Source of the DNA: Heloderma charlesbogerti
Taxonomy: Eukaryota > Chordata > Lepidosauria > Squamata > Helodermatidae
Direction of reading: 5' to 3'
Length of the DNA stretch: 64,000 bases
Assembly: GCA_026122225.1 (NCBI GenBank)
Contig: JANEZZ010001678.1
Location: forward strand, 1,054,001-1,118,000
The translations under genes and the position numbers were made by a program. The notes below the pieces were generated by a model. The model searched no databases, was not told the origin of the DNA, and saw only the letters and a program-made list of their open reading frames with translations. Positions 34,432 to 47,160 of this stretch are shown here, in pieces; position 1 is the first letter of the stretch, and every line of letters begins with the position of its first letter.

Positions 34432-36647
34432 TCAGTGACGTCATGAGCTAAACCGTGAAGGGACACCCACGACGGGAAGGTCATGGCAGAGAGGTCAGAC
34501 TAAATACGATCCCTGGGGAAGGCAACGGCAACCCACCCCAGTATTCTTGCCATGAAAACTAAATGGTCAGTACAACCAGAGATATGTCAGTATACCATTG
34601 GAAGATGGGACTCCCAGGTCGGAAGATGGTCAAAATGCTACTGGGGAGGAACAGAGGATAAGTTCAACTAGCCCCAGATGTGATGACGCAGCTAGCTCAA
34701 AGCCGAAAGGACGGCTAGCAGCCGATGGTGCTGGTGGTGAACGACGAATCCGATGTTCTAAAGATCAACACACCATAGGAACCTGGAATGTAAGATCTAT
34801 GAGCCAGGGCAAATTGGATGTGGTTATTGGGGAGATGTCAAGATTAAATATAGTCATTTTGGGTGTCAGTGAACTGAAATGGACTAGAATGGGCCACTTC
34901 ACATCAAATGACCACAAATCTACTACTGTGGACAAGAGGACCACAGAAGAAATGGAGTAGCCTTCATAATTAATAATAAAGTGGCTAAAGCAGTGCTTGG
35001 GTACAATCCAAAAAATGACAGAATGATCTCAATTCGAATTCAGGGTAAGCCATTTAACATCACAGTGATCCAAATATACACCCCAACCACAGATGCTGAA
35101 GAAGCAGAAGGTGATCAGTTCTATGAGGATCTGCAGCACCTACTGGATAGTACGCCAAACAAAGATGTTATTTTCATTACAGGAGACTGGAATGCTAAGG
35201 TGGGTAGTCAAACGACACCTGGAATTACAGGCAAGCATGGTCTGGGAGAACAAAATGAAGCAGGGCATAGGCTGATAGAATTTTGCCAAGACAACTCACT
35301 GTGCTTAACAAAAACTCTCTTCCAACAACCTAAGAGACGACTTTATACATGGACTTCACCAGACGGTCAACACTGAAATCAGATTGACTACATCCTTTGT
35401 AGCCAAAGGTCTATGCATTTGGTAAAAACAAGACCTGGAGCTGATTGTAGTTCAGATCATGAACTTCTTATTGCACAATTTAGAATCAGACTAAAGAGAA
35501 TAGGGAGGATCCACATATCAGTAAGATATGAGCTCACTAATATTCATAATGAATATGCAGCGGAGGTGAAGAATAGATTTAAGGGACTAGATTTAGTAGA
35601 TAGGGTCCCGGAAGAACTATGGACAGAAGTTTGCAACATTGTTCAGGAGGCGGCAACAAAAAACATCCCAAAGAAAAAGAAAACCAAGAAGGCAAGATGG
35701 CTGTCTGCTGAGACACTGGAAGCAGCCCAAGAAAGAAGGGAAGCAAAAGGCAACAGTGATAGGGGGAGAGATGCCCAATTAATTAGCCAGAAGAGATAAG
35801 GAATTATTTTTAAACAAGCAATGCGTGGAAGCGGAAGAAGATAATAGAATAGGAAGGACAAGAGACCTCTTCCAGAAAATTAGAAACATCGGAGGTAAAT
35901 TCCAGGCAAAAATGGGTATGATCAAAAACAAAGATGGCAAGGACCTAACAGAAGCAGAAGAGATCAAGAAAAGGTGGCAAGAATATACGGAAGATCTGTA
36001 TAGGAAGGATAATAATATCAGGGATAGATTTGACGGTGTGGTCAGTGAGCTAGAACCAGACATCCTGAAGAGTGAGGTTGAATGGGCCTTAAGAAGCATT
36101 GCTAATAACAAGGCAGCAGGAGATGACGGTATCCCAGCTGAACTGTTTAAAATCTTGCAAGATGATGCTGTCAAGGTGATGCATGCCATATGCCAGCAAA
36201 TTTGGAAAACACAAGAATGGCCAACAGATTGGAAAAAATCAACTTATATCCCCATACCAAAAAAGGGAAGCACCAAAGAATGTTCAAACTATCGAACAGT
36301 GGCACTTATTTCACATGCCAGTAAGGTAATGCTCAAGATCTTGCAAGGTAGACTCCAGCAATTCATGGAACAAGAATTGCCAGATGTACAAGCTGGGTTT
36401 AGAAAAGGCAGAGGAACTCGAGACCAAATTGCCAATATCCGCTGGATAATGGAGAAAGCCAGGGAGTTTCAGAAAAACATCTATTTCTGTTTTATTGACT
36501 ATTCTAAAGCCTTTGACTGTGTGGATCATCACAAATTGTGGCAAGTTCTTGGTGGGATGGGGATACCAAGTCATCTTGTCTGCCTCCTGAGGAATCTGTA
36601 TAATGACCAAGTAGCAACGGTAAGAACAGACCAGGGAACAACAGACT
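34432..36647 (+). mobile_element. Older BovB LINE, 5' part
   Basis: This copy is more diverged than the two other BovB copies. It begins about 50 bp inside the full-length start (CTCAGTGACGTCATGAGC). It includes the endonuclease in two frames (34598-35376: GTWNVRSM, GDWNAKVG) and reverse transcriptase to ATVRTDQGTTD at 36647, where a CR1 cuts it. It continues at 42382. Removing the CR1 restores GTTDWFKIGKGVRQGC, so the two parts belong to one element. Confidence 0.92.
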
Positions 36648-36744
36648 CATAGAATCATAGAATCATAGAATCATAGAATAGTAGGGTTGGAAGGGGCCTA
36701 CAAGGCCATCGAGTCCAACCCCCTGCTCAATGCAGGAATCCAAG

Positions 36745-39700
36745 TCAGAGCATCCCTGACAAATGGCTGTCCAGCCTCGTCTTGAAGGCCTCCAGTGTGG
36801 GAGAGCCCACCACCTCCCCAGGTAATATGTTCCATTGTCGTATTGCTCTTACAGTCAGGAAGTTTTTCCTGATGTTCAGCCGGAATCTGGCTTCCTGTAA
36901 CTTGAGCCCATTATTCCGTATCCTGCACTCTGGGATGATCAAGAAGAGATCCCGGCCTTCTTCTCTGTGACAACCTTTCAAGTACTTGAAGAGTGCTATC
37001 ATATCTCCCCTCAGTCTTCTCTTCTCAAGGCTAAACATGCCCAGTTCTTTCAGTCTCTCTTCATAGGGCTTTGTTTCCAGTCCCCTGATCATCTTCGTTG
37101 CCCTCCTCTGAACCCTCTCCAGTTTGTCTGCATCCTTCTTAAAGTGTGGTGCCCAGAACTGGACACAGTACTCCAGATGAGGCCTAAACAGTGCTGAGTA
37201 GAGGGGAACTAGTACTTCCCGGGATTTGGAAGCTATGCTTCTATGAATGCAGCCCAAAAGAGCATTTGCCTTTTTTGCAGCCACATCACATTGTTGGCTC
37301 ATATTCAGCTTGTGATCGACAACAATTCCAAGATCCTTCTCACTTGTAGTGTGGTTGAGTCACGTATCCCCCATCTTGTAACTGTGCATTTGGTTTCTTT
37401 TTCCTACGTGCAGAACTTGGCATTTGTCCCTATTAAATGTCATTCTGTTGTTTTCTGCCCAGCGCTCCAGTCTATCCAGATCACTTTGAATTTTGTTTCT
37501 GTCTTCCAAAGTATTAGCTATCCCTCCCAATTTTGTGTCATCTGCAAATTTGATCAGCATTCCCTGCACCTCCTCCTCCAAGTCATTAATAAAAATGTTG
37601 AAGAGCACTGGGCCCAGGACCGAGCCCTGCGGTACCCCACTCGTTACCTCTCCCCAGTTTGAGAAGGTCCCATTGATAAGCACTCTTTGAGACCGATTCT
37701 GTAGCCAACTGTGGATCCACCGGATCGTTGTTTCATCTAGCCCACTTTGAGCTAGTTTGCTCATCAGTATATCATGGGGCACTTTGTCGAAAGCTTTGCT
37801 GAAGTCGAGGTATATGATGTCTACAGCATTCCCACGGTCTACAAGGGAGGTTACTTGATCAAAAAATGAGATCAGATTTGTCTGGCAGGACTTGTTTTTG
37901 ACAAATCCATGTTGGCTTTGAGTAATCACGGCATTGTTGTCAAGGTGCTTCCAGATGGATTGCTTTATGATCTGCTCCAGAATTTTCCCAGGGATTGATG
38001 TCAGACTGACTGGTCTGTAGTTCCCAGGTTCCTCCTTTTTACCCTTTTTGAAGATAGGGACAACGTTAGCCCTCCTCCAGTCATCTGGCACTTCCCCCAT
38101 CCTCCATGATTTCTCAAAGAGAATAGACAGCGGTTCTAAGAGTTCTTCTGCCAGTTCCTTTATGACTCTAGGATGCAGTTCATCTGGCCCTGGAGATTTT
38201 AACTCATTCAAAGTAATGAGGTGTTCCTTGACCATATGCCTGTCGATCTCAAGCTGCAATCCTGTCCCTTCAGCCTGTACTTCGCCTTTGCCAGGGGGGT
38301 CATAGACCCTCATTTGGGAGAGGACTGAGCCAAAGTAGGAATTGAGCACCTCTGCCTTTTCTTTGTAATCTGTTATCATTTTGCCATCCTTATTTAATAG
38401 CTGAACCACCATTTCTTTCCTCTGCCTTTTACTATGCACGTAGCTGAAGAAAGCCTTTTTGTTGTTTTTAACATCCCTTGCTAACCTCAGCTCATTCTCA
38501 GCTTTAGCCTTCCTGACGCCATCCCTGCAATTCTGTGCTATCTGCCTGTACTCTTCCTTTGTTACTTGGCCTTCTTTCCACTTCCTATATGTGTCCTTTT
38601 TTGTTTTCAGGTCATCCCTAAGCTTTTTGTGAAGCCACATTGGCTTCTTCTGTTGTCTTCCACCTTTTCTTCTTGTTGGAATTGCTTGTGATTGTGCCTT
38701 GAGAATTTCCTTTTTTAAAAGCTCCCACCCATCTTGGACTCCTTTTCTCGCTAGCATCGCTTGCCATGGGACCTTACTGATCATTGTTCTGAGTTTATGA
38801 AAATCAGCTTTCCTAAAATCCAGGGTACGCGTTTGACTACACTCGGTTTTTGCTTCCCTTAGAACCATTCAACATCACAGTAATTCAAGTCTATGCCCCA
38901 ACCACTGAGGCCGAAGAGGCTGAGGTTGATCGGTTCTATGAAGACCTACAACACCTTCTAGAACTAACACCAACAAAAGATGTCCTCTTCATCATAGGGG
39001 ATTGGAATGCTAAAGTAGGAAGTCAAGAAAGCACCGGGATAACAGGCAGGCATGGCCTTGGTGTGCAAAACGAAGCAGGACAAAAGCTAATAGAGTTTTG
39101 CCAAGAGAACATGCTGATCATAGCAAACACTCTTTTCCAACAGCACAAGAGACGACTCTACACATGGACATCACCAGATGGTCAATATCGAAATCAGATT
39201 GATTATGTCCTTTGCAGCCAAAGATGGAGAAGCTCCATACAGTCAGTAAAAACAAGACCTGGAGCTGACTGTGGCTCAGATCATGAGCTGCTTCTTGCAA
39301 AATTTCGGCTTAAATTGAAGAACGTCGGGAAAACCACTAAACCGTTTAGGTATGACCTAAATCATATCCCTGATGAATATACAGTGGAGGTGAGGAATAG
39401 ATTTCAGGGATTAGACCTGATAGACAGAGTGCCTGAGGAACTATGGACGGAGGTCCGTAACATTGTTCAGGAGGCAGCAACGAAATCCATCCCAAAGAAA
39501 AAGAAATGCAAGAAAGCAAAGTGGCTGTCTGATGAGGCTTTACAAGTAGCTCACGAAAGAAGGGCAGCGAAAAGCAAGGGAGAAAGGGGAAGATATACCC
39601 AACTGAATGCAGAGTTCCAGAGAATAGCAAGGAGAGACAAGAAGGCCTTCTTAAATGAACAATGCAAAGAAATCGAGGAAAACAACAGAATGGGAAAGAA

Positions 39701-42186
39701 TAGAGATCTCTTCAAGAAAATTGGAGATCTCAAGGGAATGTTTCGTGCAAAGACGGGCATGATAAAGGACAAAGAAGGCAGGGACCTAACAGAAGCAGAT
39801 GAGATTAAGAAGGGGTGGCAAGAATACACAGAAGAACTATACAGGAAAGATCTGAATGTCCCTGATAGCCATGATAGTGCGGTCACTGAACTTGAGCCGG
39901 ACATTCTAGAGAGTGAAGTCAAGTGGCCTTAGGAAGCATTAGTAACAACAAAGCTAGCGGAGATGACAGTCTTCCAGCTGAGCTATTTAAAATCCTAAAA
40001 GATGATGCTGTTAAAGTGCTGCATTCAATATGCCAACAAATCTGGAACACTCACCAGTGGCCACAAGACTGGAAAAGGTCAGTTTACATTCCAATTCCAA
40101 AGAAGGGCAACGCCAAAGAGTGTTCAAACTACCGCACAATTGCGCTCATTTCACATGCCAGCAAGGTGATGCTCAAAATCCTACAAGCTAAGCTTCAGCA
40201 TTATGCGAACCGAGAACTACCAGAAGTACAAGCTGGGTTTCGAAGAGGCAGAGGAACTAGAGATCAAATTGCCAACATTCGCTGCATCATGGAGAAAGCA
40301 AGAGAATTCCAGAAAAACGTCTATTTCTGCTTCATTGACTACGCTAAAGCCTTTGATTGTGTGGATCACAACAAACTGTGGCAAATTCTTAAAGTGATGG
40401 GAGTACCAGACCACCTTACCTGTCTCCTGAGAAACCTGTACGAGGGTCAAGAAGCAACAGTAAGAACCAGAGCTGGAACAACCGATTGGTTCAAAATTGG
40501 GAAAGGAGTACGACAAGGCTGCATATTGTCACCCTGCTTATTTAACTTATATGCAGAGTACATCATGAGAAATGCCGGGTTGGATGAATCAGAGGTCGGA
40601 ATTAAGATTGCTGGGAGAATTATCAACAACCTCCGATATGCAGACGATACCACCCTAATGGCAGAAAGCGAAGAGGATCTCAAGAGCCTCTTGTTGAGGG
40701 TGAAAGAGGAGAGTGCAAAAGCTGGTTTGAAACTCAACATTAAAAAAACGAAGATCATGGCATCTGGCCCTATCACTTCCTGGCATATAGAAGGGGAAGA
40801 AATGGAAGCAGTGACAGATTTTACTTTCTTGGGCTCCAAGATCACTGCAGACGGTGACTGTAGCTATGAAATTCAAAGACGCTTGCTCCTCGGGAGGAAA
40901 GCTATGGCAAACCTAGACAGCATAGTAAGAAGCAGAGACATCACCTTGCTGACAAAGGTCCATCTAATCAAAGCTATGGTTTTCCCAGTAGTAATGTATG
41001 GCTGTGAGAGCTGGACTATAAGGAAGGCTGAGCGCCAAAGAATTGATGCTTTCGAACTGTGGTGCTGGAGAAGACTCTTACGAGTCCCCTGGACTGCAAG
41101 GAGGTCAAATCAGTCCATCCTAAAGGAAATCAACCCTGAGTGCTCATTGGAAGGACAGATACTGAAGCTGAAGCTCCAATATTTTGGCCACCTAATGCGA
41201 AGAGAAAACTCCCTGGAAAAGACCCTGATGCTGGGAAAGACTGAAGGCAAAAGGAGAAGGGGACGGCAGAGGATGAGATGGCTAGATAGCATCACTGATG
41301 CAATGAATATGAACTTGAGCATGCTCTGGGAGAGAGCGCAGGACAGGAAGGCCTGGCGTGCTATGGTCCATGGGGTCACGAAGAGTCAGACACGACTGAA
41401 TGACTGAACAACAACAAGAACCAAGAACTCAAGTACAACATGGTCGCTTTCCCCCAGAGTTCCTGTAACTGCTACTTTATCCACTAAGTCATCTCTGTTG
41501 GTTAGGATCAAGTCAAGGATAGCCAATCCTCTAGTTCCTTCCTCTACTTTCTGTAGGAGGAAGTTATCCGCCACATAAGTCAGGAATTTCCTGGAGGGGC
41601 CATGTTTTGCAGAATTTGTCTCCCAACAAATGTCGGGGAAATTGAAGTCCCCCATTACTACTACATCATGCTTCCTTAAAACATTGGCTATTTGCTTTTC
41701 AAAAGTTTCATCCTTGTCTTCTCCTTGATTGGGTGGCCGGTAGTAGACTCCGACCACCAGGTTCCTTTTATTCTTTGCTCCATTTATTTCGACCCAGATG
41801 CTCTCGATGGGGCTACCAAGCTCCTCCTCCTGTATTTCTGTGCAGAGATATATATTTTTCCCATACAGTGCAACCCCACCTCCCTTTCTGTTCCTCCTGT
41901 TCTTTTTGAACAAGTTATATCCTTCAATTGCTGTATTCCAGTCATGAGGGTCATCCCACCAAGTCTCAGTTATACCTATCAGGTCATAATTTCCCTCTTG
42001 TATTAAGAGTTCAAGTTCGTTCTGTTTGTTTCCCATACTCTGGGCATTAGTATATAGACATCGAAGACCATGTGCTTCGTAGTCTGGCTTTCTTCCTACA
42101 TGTGTCTGAAGACTATTATTGGGCGCTATCAGAGCTGTTCTCTCCATTGCAGTGCATGCGCCTATGTCCATTGTTACCCCCAACAT
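36745..42186 (-). pseudogene. CR1 ORF2 (endonuclease and reverse transcriptase), split
   Basis: The endonuclease part lies at 42186-41424 ([57 protein letters not shown]). The reverse transcriptase lies at 38860-36745, with NYRPVSLTSI, DFSKAFDKVPHD, SGVPQGSVLGP and the catalytic FADDTKLGG. Reading across the BovB gives EFLVLREAKTECSQTR without a break; the inserted length plus target duplication is a multiple of three. The only other lesion I found is a TGG-to-TGA change near 37362, after the catalytic core. The CR1 was thus almost intact when BovB landed in it. Confidence 0.88.
38868..41416 (+). mobile_element. Young BovB LINE, 5'-truncated, inside CR1
   Basis: The copy starts within the endonuclease (FNITVIQVYAPTT) and ends ACAACAACA. 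AGAACCA flanks it at 38861-38867 and 41417-41423. Its coding part is open except for a single 1-bp deletion near 39926 (AAGTGGCC for AAGTGGGCC in the copy at 6833). The catalytic box is YADD, unlike the YADN of that copy. The truncation point falls at shared ACCATTCAAC, a possible microhomology joint. Confidence 0.93.
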
Positions 42187-42381
42187 TACATCTCCCTTCC
42201 CCGTAGGATTCAGTTTAAAGCCCTCCTGATGAAGTTCTTCATGCTGTGGCCAAACACAGTCTTCCCATCCTTTGTGAGGTGCAACCCATCCCTAGCCAAC
42301 AGCCCATCTTCCAGGAAGTATAGCCCGTGGTCCCAGAATCCAAATCTCTCTCGTCGGTTTAAGATTGTTAGGTTTAAGACT

Positions 42382-43328
42382 GGTTTAAGATTGGGAAAGG
42401 AGTACGGCAGGGTTGTATACTCTCACCCTACCTATTCAACCTGTACGCAGAACACATCATGCGACGTGCTGGGCTTGATGAAGCCAAGGCTGGAGTTAAA
42501 ATTACTGGAAGAAACTTTAACAATCTCAGATATGCAGATGATACCACTTTGATGGCTGAAAGAGAGGAGGAGCTGAGGAACCTCATGACGAAGGTGAAAG
42601 AAGAAAGTGCAAAAGCTGGGTTGCAGTTAAACCTCAAAAAAACCAAGATTATGGCAACCAGCTTGATTGATAACTGGCAGATAGAGGGAGAAAACATGGA
42701 GGCAGTGACAGACCTTGTCTTTCTATGCGCAAAGATTACTGCAGATGCTGACTGCAGCCAGGAAATCAGAAGACATTTACTTCTTGGGAGGACAGCAATG
42801 ACAAATCTTGATAAAATAGTGAAGAGCAGAGACATCACACTGACAACAAAGGTCCGCATAGTGAAAGCAATGGTATTCTCCGTAGTAAGCTATGGCTGCG
42901 AGAGCTGGACCATAAGGAAGGCTGAGCGAAGGAAGATAGATGCTTTTGAACTGTGGTGCTGGAGGAACATTCTGAGAGTGCCTTGGACTGCAAGAAGATC
43001 AAACCAGTCCATCCTCCAGGAAATAAAGCCAGACTGCTCACTTGAGGGGAGGATCTTAAAGGCAAAACTGAAGTACTTTGGCCACATAATGAGAAGACAG
43101 GATAGCCTGGAGAAAATGCTGATGCTAGGGAAAGTGGAAGGCAAAAGGAAGAGGGGCCGACCAAGGGCAAGATGGATGGATGATATTCTGAAGGTGACGG
43201 ACACGACCTTGGGGGAGCTGGGGGTGGCGACGGCTGACAGGAAGCTCTGGCGTGGGCTGGTCCATGAAGTCACGAAGAGTCGGAAGTGACTGACCGAATA
43301 AACAACAACAAAATAACAATAACAATTA
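42382..43328 (+). mobile_element. Older BovB LINE, 3' part
   Basis: This continues the element cut at 36647, from FKIGKGVRQGC to the C-terminal end and the tail AACAACAACAAAATAACAA. The catalytic YADDTTLMAE is present. A continuous frame of 276 codons (42459-43289) survives, including FELWCWRNILRVPWT. Confidence 0.92.
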
Positions 43329-43674
43329 AAAGAAATACTTGAGCCGTTCTGTGAGCTGTTCATTTATGCCTGCCTTGTTCCATAAACAAATGCAGGTTGT
43401 TTACCTGTAACTGTAGTTCTTCGAGTGGTTATCTGTGCATTCACACATATGGGTTCTGCACCTGCACTGAGTCTCATTCCGGAAGCTTCCATAGCTGAGG
43501 AACGTTTTGGTGGGAACCCTTCCCCACCGTCCATTGTGCATGTCCCAGCAGGTTTCTGCCTGTTCCCTCAGTTCCTTGAGACCACCTAATGTGGCCTCAG
43601 ACCTGAGGGAAACAATCACACCTCAGTACCAACATCGAATGCAACATTGACACCGAAGCAGGGACTGTGGGAGG

Positions 43675-43780
43675 GTTGTGTGAATGCACAGATGACCACT
43701 CAAAGAACTACAGTTACAGGTAAACAACCTGCATTTCTTCTTCATGGTCTCTGTGCATCACACATACAGGGGATTAACAA
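43675..43780. repeat. Internal complementary region of the DIRS element
   Basis: CACTCAAAGAACTACAGTTA is the inverse of the element's left outer end at about 43404-43424 with one mismatch. TCATGGTCTCTGTGCATCAC repeats the complement of its right outer end at about 49258-49277 with one mismatch. The joint AACCTGCATTTCTTCTTC places the element borders at about 43390 and 49286. Confidence 0.85.
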
Positions 43781-43808
43781 GCTCACTTACTGGAGGCAGG
43801 TAGGTGTC

Positions 43809-44989
43809 TTAAGCCAAAACTGATGATAGCATGGCTCGCCCAAAAGCACAGTCCGAACGTGCTTGAACGTCAAGATTGTAGTGCTTCACAAATGTCGATG
43901 GTTTCAACCATGTCACTGCCTTGCACAAGTCTGACAGCGGTAAGCCTCTGGTATAAGCTGTAGATGTGGCCACTGCTGTAGTGGAATGCGCTGCGAGGTG
44001 ATGAGGGCGTTCCAATCCTGACAAATCATAGGCCAAGCCAATGTTCTGCACAATCCAGGAAGACAGTCTTTGGGAGGAGATAGGAGAGCCCCTGTTGGGA
44101 CTGTCACAGCAAACGAAAAGATACAGAACGATGCTGTCCTGGATTTGTAGAATGCCAACGCCCTCCTGACATCGAGAGCATGCATTTTCCTTTCCAGATC
44201 AGAAGAAGGGTCTGGGAAGAAGGATGGTAGTGATATGGTCTGGTTGACGTGGAAGTCAGAGACTACTTTTGGTAGAAAGTCAATATTTGACCTAAGATCA
44301 ACCTTGTCCTTATGAAAAGTCATGTATGAGTGGTCCACCTGCAAGGAACAGAGTTCACTGACACGTCTAGAGGATGTCATGGCGACCAAAAAGGCAATGT
44401 TCCATGAGAGTAGGCGAAGGTCTGTTGTGGCCAAGGGTTTGAAGGGCTTCAAGAGGGGAGCATGTAAGACCACTGAAAGACTCCATTGAGGAACCAAAGT
44501 TCGAACTGGAGGGGCCAAGTTCTTTAGACCCCGCAGGAACTGGTGAGTAGTAGGGTGAGTGAAGAGGAAAAAACCTTGAACTGGCCCTCTGTAACAAGAA
44601 AGAGCTGCTAGATAAACTCATAAAGATGAGAGTTTCAACCCCTTTTGAAACAAACTATGTAGAAAAAAGAGAACATTCTCCAAAGAAGTGTGAAGAGGGT
44701 TGAAAGCATGAAGATTGGTGAAGGACTGAAAGGACGACCACTTTGCAGCATAGCAACGATGGGTAGCCAGCTTCCTCACTGCATCAAGGATTGCCTGAAC
44801 TGCAGGCTGAACCTGAGGAGGAGTGATCACTGCTGGGTCCTCCAAGCTGTGAGCTGCAATGTGTTGAAATCTGGGTGATGGATCCTGCCTTGGTCCCGAG
44901 ATATCAGGTCCGGATTCTGCGGAAGGTGGAAGAATCGTTTTCTCGATAGACAAAGTAAAATTGGGAACCATGGTTGTCTCGGCCACCAA
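43809..44989 (-). pseudogene. DIRS tyrosine recombinase, broken
   Basis: The recombinase would integrate the circular DNA. It shows SSRRVSELCSL (first catalytic Arg, near 44360), HHLAAHSTTAVATSTA (near 43980) and STFVKHYNLD (catalytic Tyr, near 43880). In the RHRY tetrad the second Arg belongs to an HxxR motif, here HSTT, so it is lost. The frame changes near 44620, 44520 and 44050. Confidence 0.82.
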
Positions 44990-47102
44990 GAAGCAATGAG
45001 AATGCAGTCCATCCCATCATGTGCTATCTCCTGCAGCACCTTGGAGAGGAGCAGAAATGGTGGAAACAGGTAGAAAAGTTCTCCCCACCACTGAATCTGG
45101 AATGCATCGCCCAGAGAGGATCGACTGATCCCCACTCTCATACAGAAGTGGGTGCATATGGCATTCACCGGAGTGATGAACAAGTCTGTTGTGGGATTGC
45201 CCCAATGCTGGAAGAGGAGATCCAGAATACAAGCCAACATCTGCCACTCGTGAGGAGAATCGTACCTTCGTCTTAGTGTGTCTGCTAAAACATTGTCCTT
45301 TCCGGTAATATGAGGGGCACTCAAGAGAATGCCCCACTGAATTGCCCATTGAAAGATGGCCAATGTGAGGTTGACAAGTTGTGAAGACTGTGTCTTGCCC
45401 TGCATCTGGATGTGCCAGAAGACTGACATATTGTCTGTCAGGATTTGCACGTGTCTGCCTTGAAGGTAAGGCTTGAAAGCACACATTGCATTCCACGTTG
45501 CAAGGAACTCCAAAAGATTTATGTGGTATTCCTTTTTTTTCCGGAGACCATAAGCCCTGAGTCTGCAACAGACCACAACGGGCTCCCCATCTGGAAAGTG
45601 AGGCATCCGTTGTCAGGATTCGTGTAGGGGGCTGCTGGATGAAAGGCATGCCCCGATACAAGTTGTACGGCTGCATCCACCAAAGGAGGGATGTTTGCAC
45701 CCTGTTTGGGATCGAAAGGCAACAGCGCCACGCATCCAAGCTGGAGTTGAAATTTTGGAGCAGTCAATTTTGTAGTGGTTACATCCGAAGTCTTGCCCAC
45801 CTGACAACTGAGACCGTAGTGGTCATGTGGCCCAATAGAACTTGGATGGTGCAGGTGGTGACCGAGCAATGGGCAAAGACAGTCTCCGTGAGAGCAATTA
45901 ATTGCTTTCGCCAGTTCCAAGGGAGGTAAGCCCGCACAACTGTCGAATCCAATAGTGCTCCTATAAAGTGGAGGTGTTGAGTCAGTTCCAAAGTTGACTT
46001 TTCTGTTGACATAGAGGCCCAATGCACCCAGAAGGTTCAGAAGAATACCAATGGCACAACAAAGATCCCTCCTCGAATCCGAGGCCAGGAGCCAATCGTC
46101 GAGATATGGATAAAGTTCGATGCCTTGCAGCCTCAGGTACATGCACACAACTGCCATGCACTTGGGAAAAACTCTCAGGGTGGTTGCCAGGCCAAATGGC
46201 AGGATCCGAAACTGGAAAACGTCAGTACCAGTGACGAAGCGCAGATATTGACAGTGGGCATCTGCAATTGCTATGTGGAAGTAGGCATCCTTCAGGTCCA
46301 CAGCGGCAAACCAGACATTCTTTTGAAGAAGAGGGAGGATCGTAGCCAAAGTGATCATTCTGAACTTCCTGGGTTTGATAAACTTGTTCAAATTCCTTAA
46401 ATCCATATGGGGCGAAGGCCTCCATCCCGCTTCAGTATGGTGAAGTACCCGGGGAAGAAACCATTGTCCAGTTGGAATAGAAGGACTCTCTGAATAGCTC
46501 CCTTTTGGAGCAAGGCGGACATCTCCAGAAGGAGGGCCTGCGGTGGCGGTGTGACGCAAACAGCCCCCCCGGGGGGGGGGGAAGAGTGTGAAACTCCTAT
46601 CACATAACGCTGCTCAATTATGTCCAACACCCAAGTGTCTGATGTTATCCTTTTCCAGGTTGGTAGGAAGCATGCCAGAACGGATCCAAAAAAGGGGGGC
46701 TTGGGAAGAGTGGGAGCATTGAACGTTGGGGAATCAAAGTTGACGCTTTGAAGATGAGTCAATCCTGCTGAGATCCTGATGAAACTTTGCAGATGAAGCA
46801 GGCTGTTTCTTCTCTTGAGTAGATTGGTAGCGCTGGTACCAGTCAAACTGCTGCTTGGTCGCGTATGGTTGGGGCTGAAACCACCTGCGACCCTTGTATT
46901 TTTGCTGCACTGGTTGAGGGCCCAGGACCATCTTACAAGCGGTTGTCTTTGCTTTCTGGACAGAGTCCATTTGCTCATCTGTCTTTGACCTGAAGAGCCC
47001 TTCTCCATCGAAAGGCAGGTCTTCTATTCGAGACCTAGCTTCAGGAGTCAACCCCACAGACCTCAGCCAGGCATGTCTCCTGAGGGCAATGGAACCAACC
47101 AT
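44827..47102 (-). pseudogene. DIRS reverse transcriptase and RNase H, broken
   Basis: RT motifs in order: GYFTILKRDGGLRPI (near 46420), MDLRNLNKFIK, VDLKDAYFHIAI, FRILPFGLA and the catalytic YPYLDDWLLA (near 46100). RNase H follows with LTTDAS (about 45610), INLLEFLAT, ILTDNMSVFW and GKDNVLAD (about 45280). The reading frame changes at least at 46560, 45740 and 45610, so no full protein is possible. The catalytic residues are kept. Confidence 0.85.
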
Positions 47103-47160
47103 CGATTTGGCACTGCAATTCGCACCATGCCTAGTGCGAATTGCACTATTAATAGTATTA

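Larger units (their letters stand above)
36648..42376 (-). mobile_element. CR1 LINE inserted in BovB, itself carrying a BovB
   Basis: On the minus strand the CR1 runs from about 42376 to its 3' end at 36648, where GATTCTAT-type repeats lie (36648-36680). AGACT flanks both sides (36643-36647 and 42377-42381). A young BovB (38868-41416) sits in the middle. Without it the CR1 is about 3.17 kb and starts just before the endonuclease, so it is 5'-truncated. Confidence 0.93.

Noticed and set aside
39923..41407. Long reverse transcriptase frame as a host gene
   Set aside because: It is the second half of BovB, with target duplication and typical 3' end.
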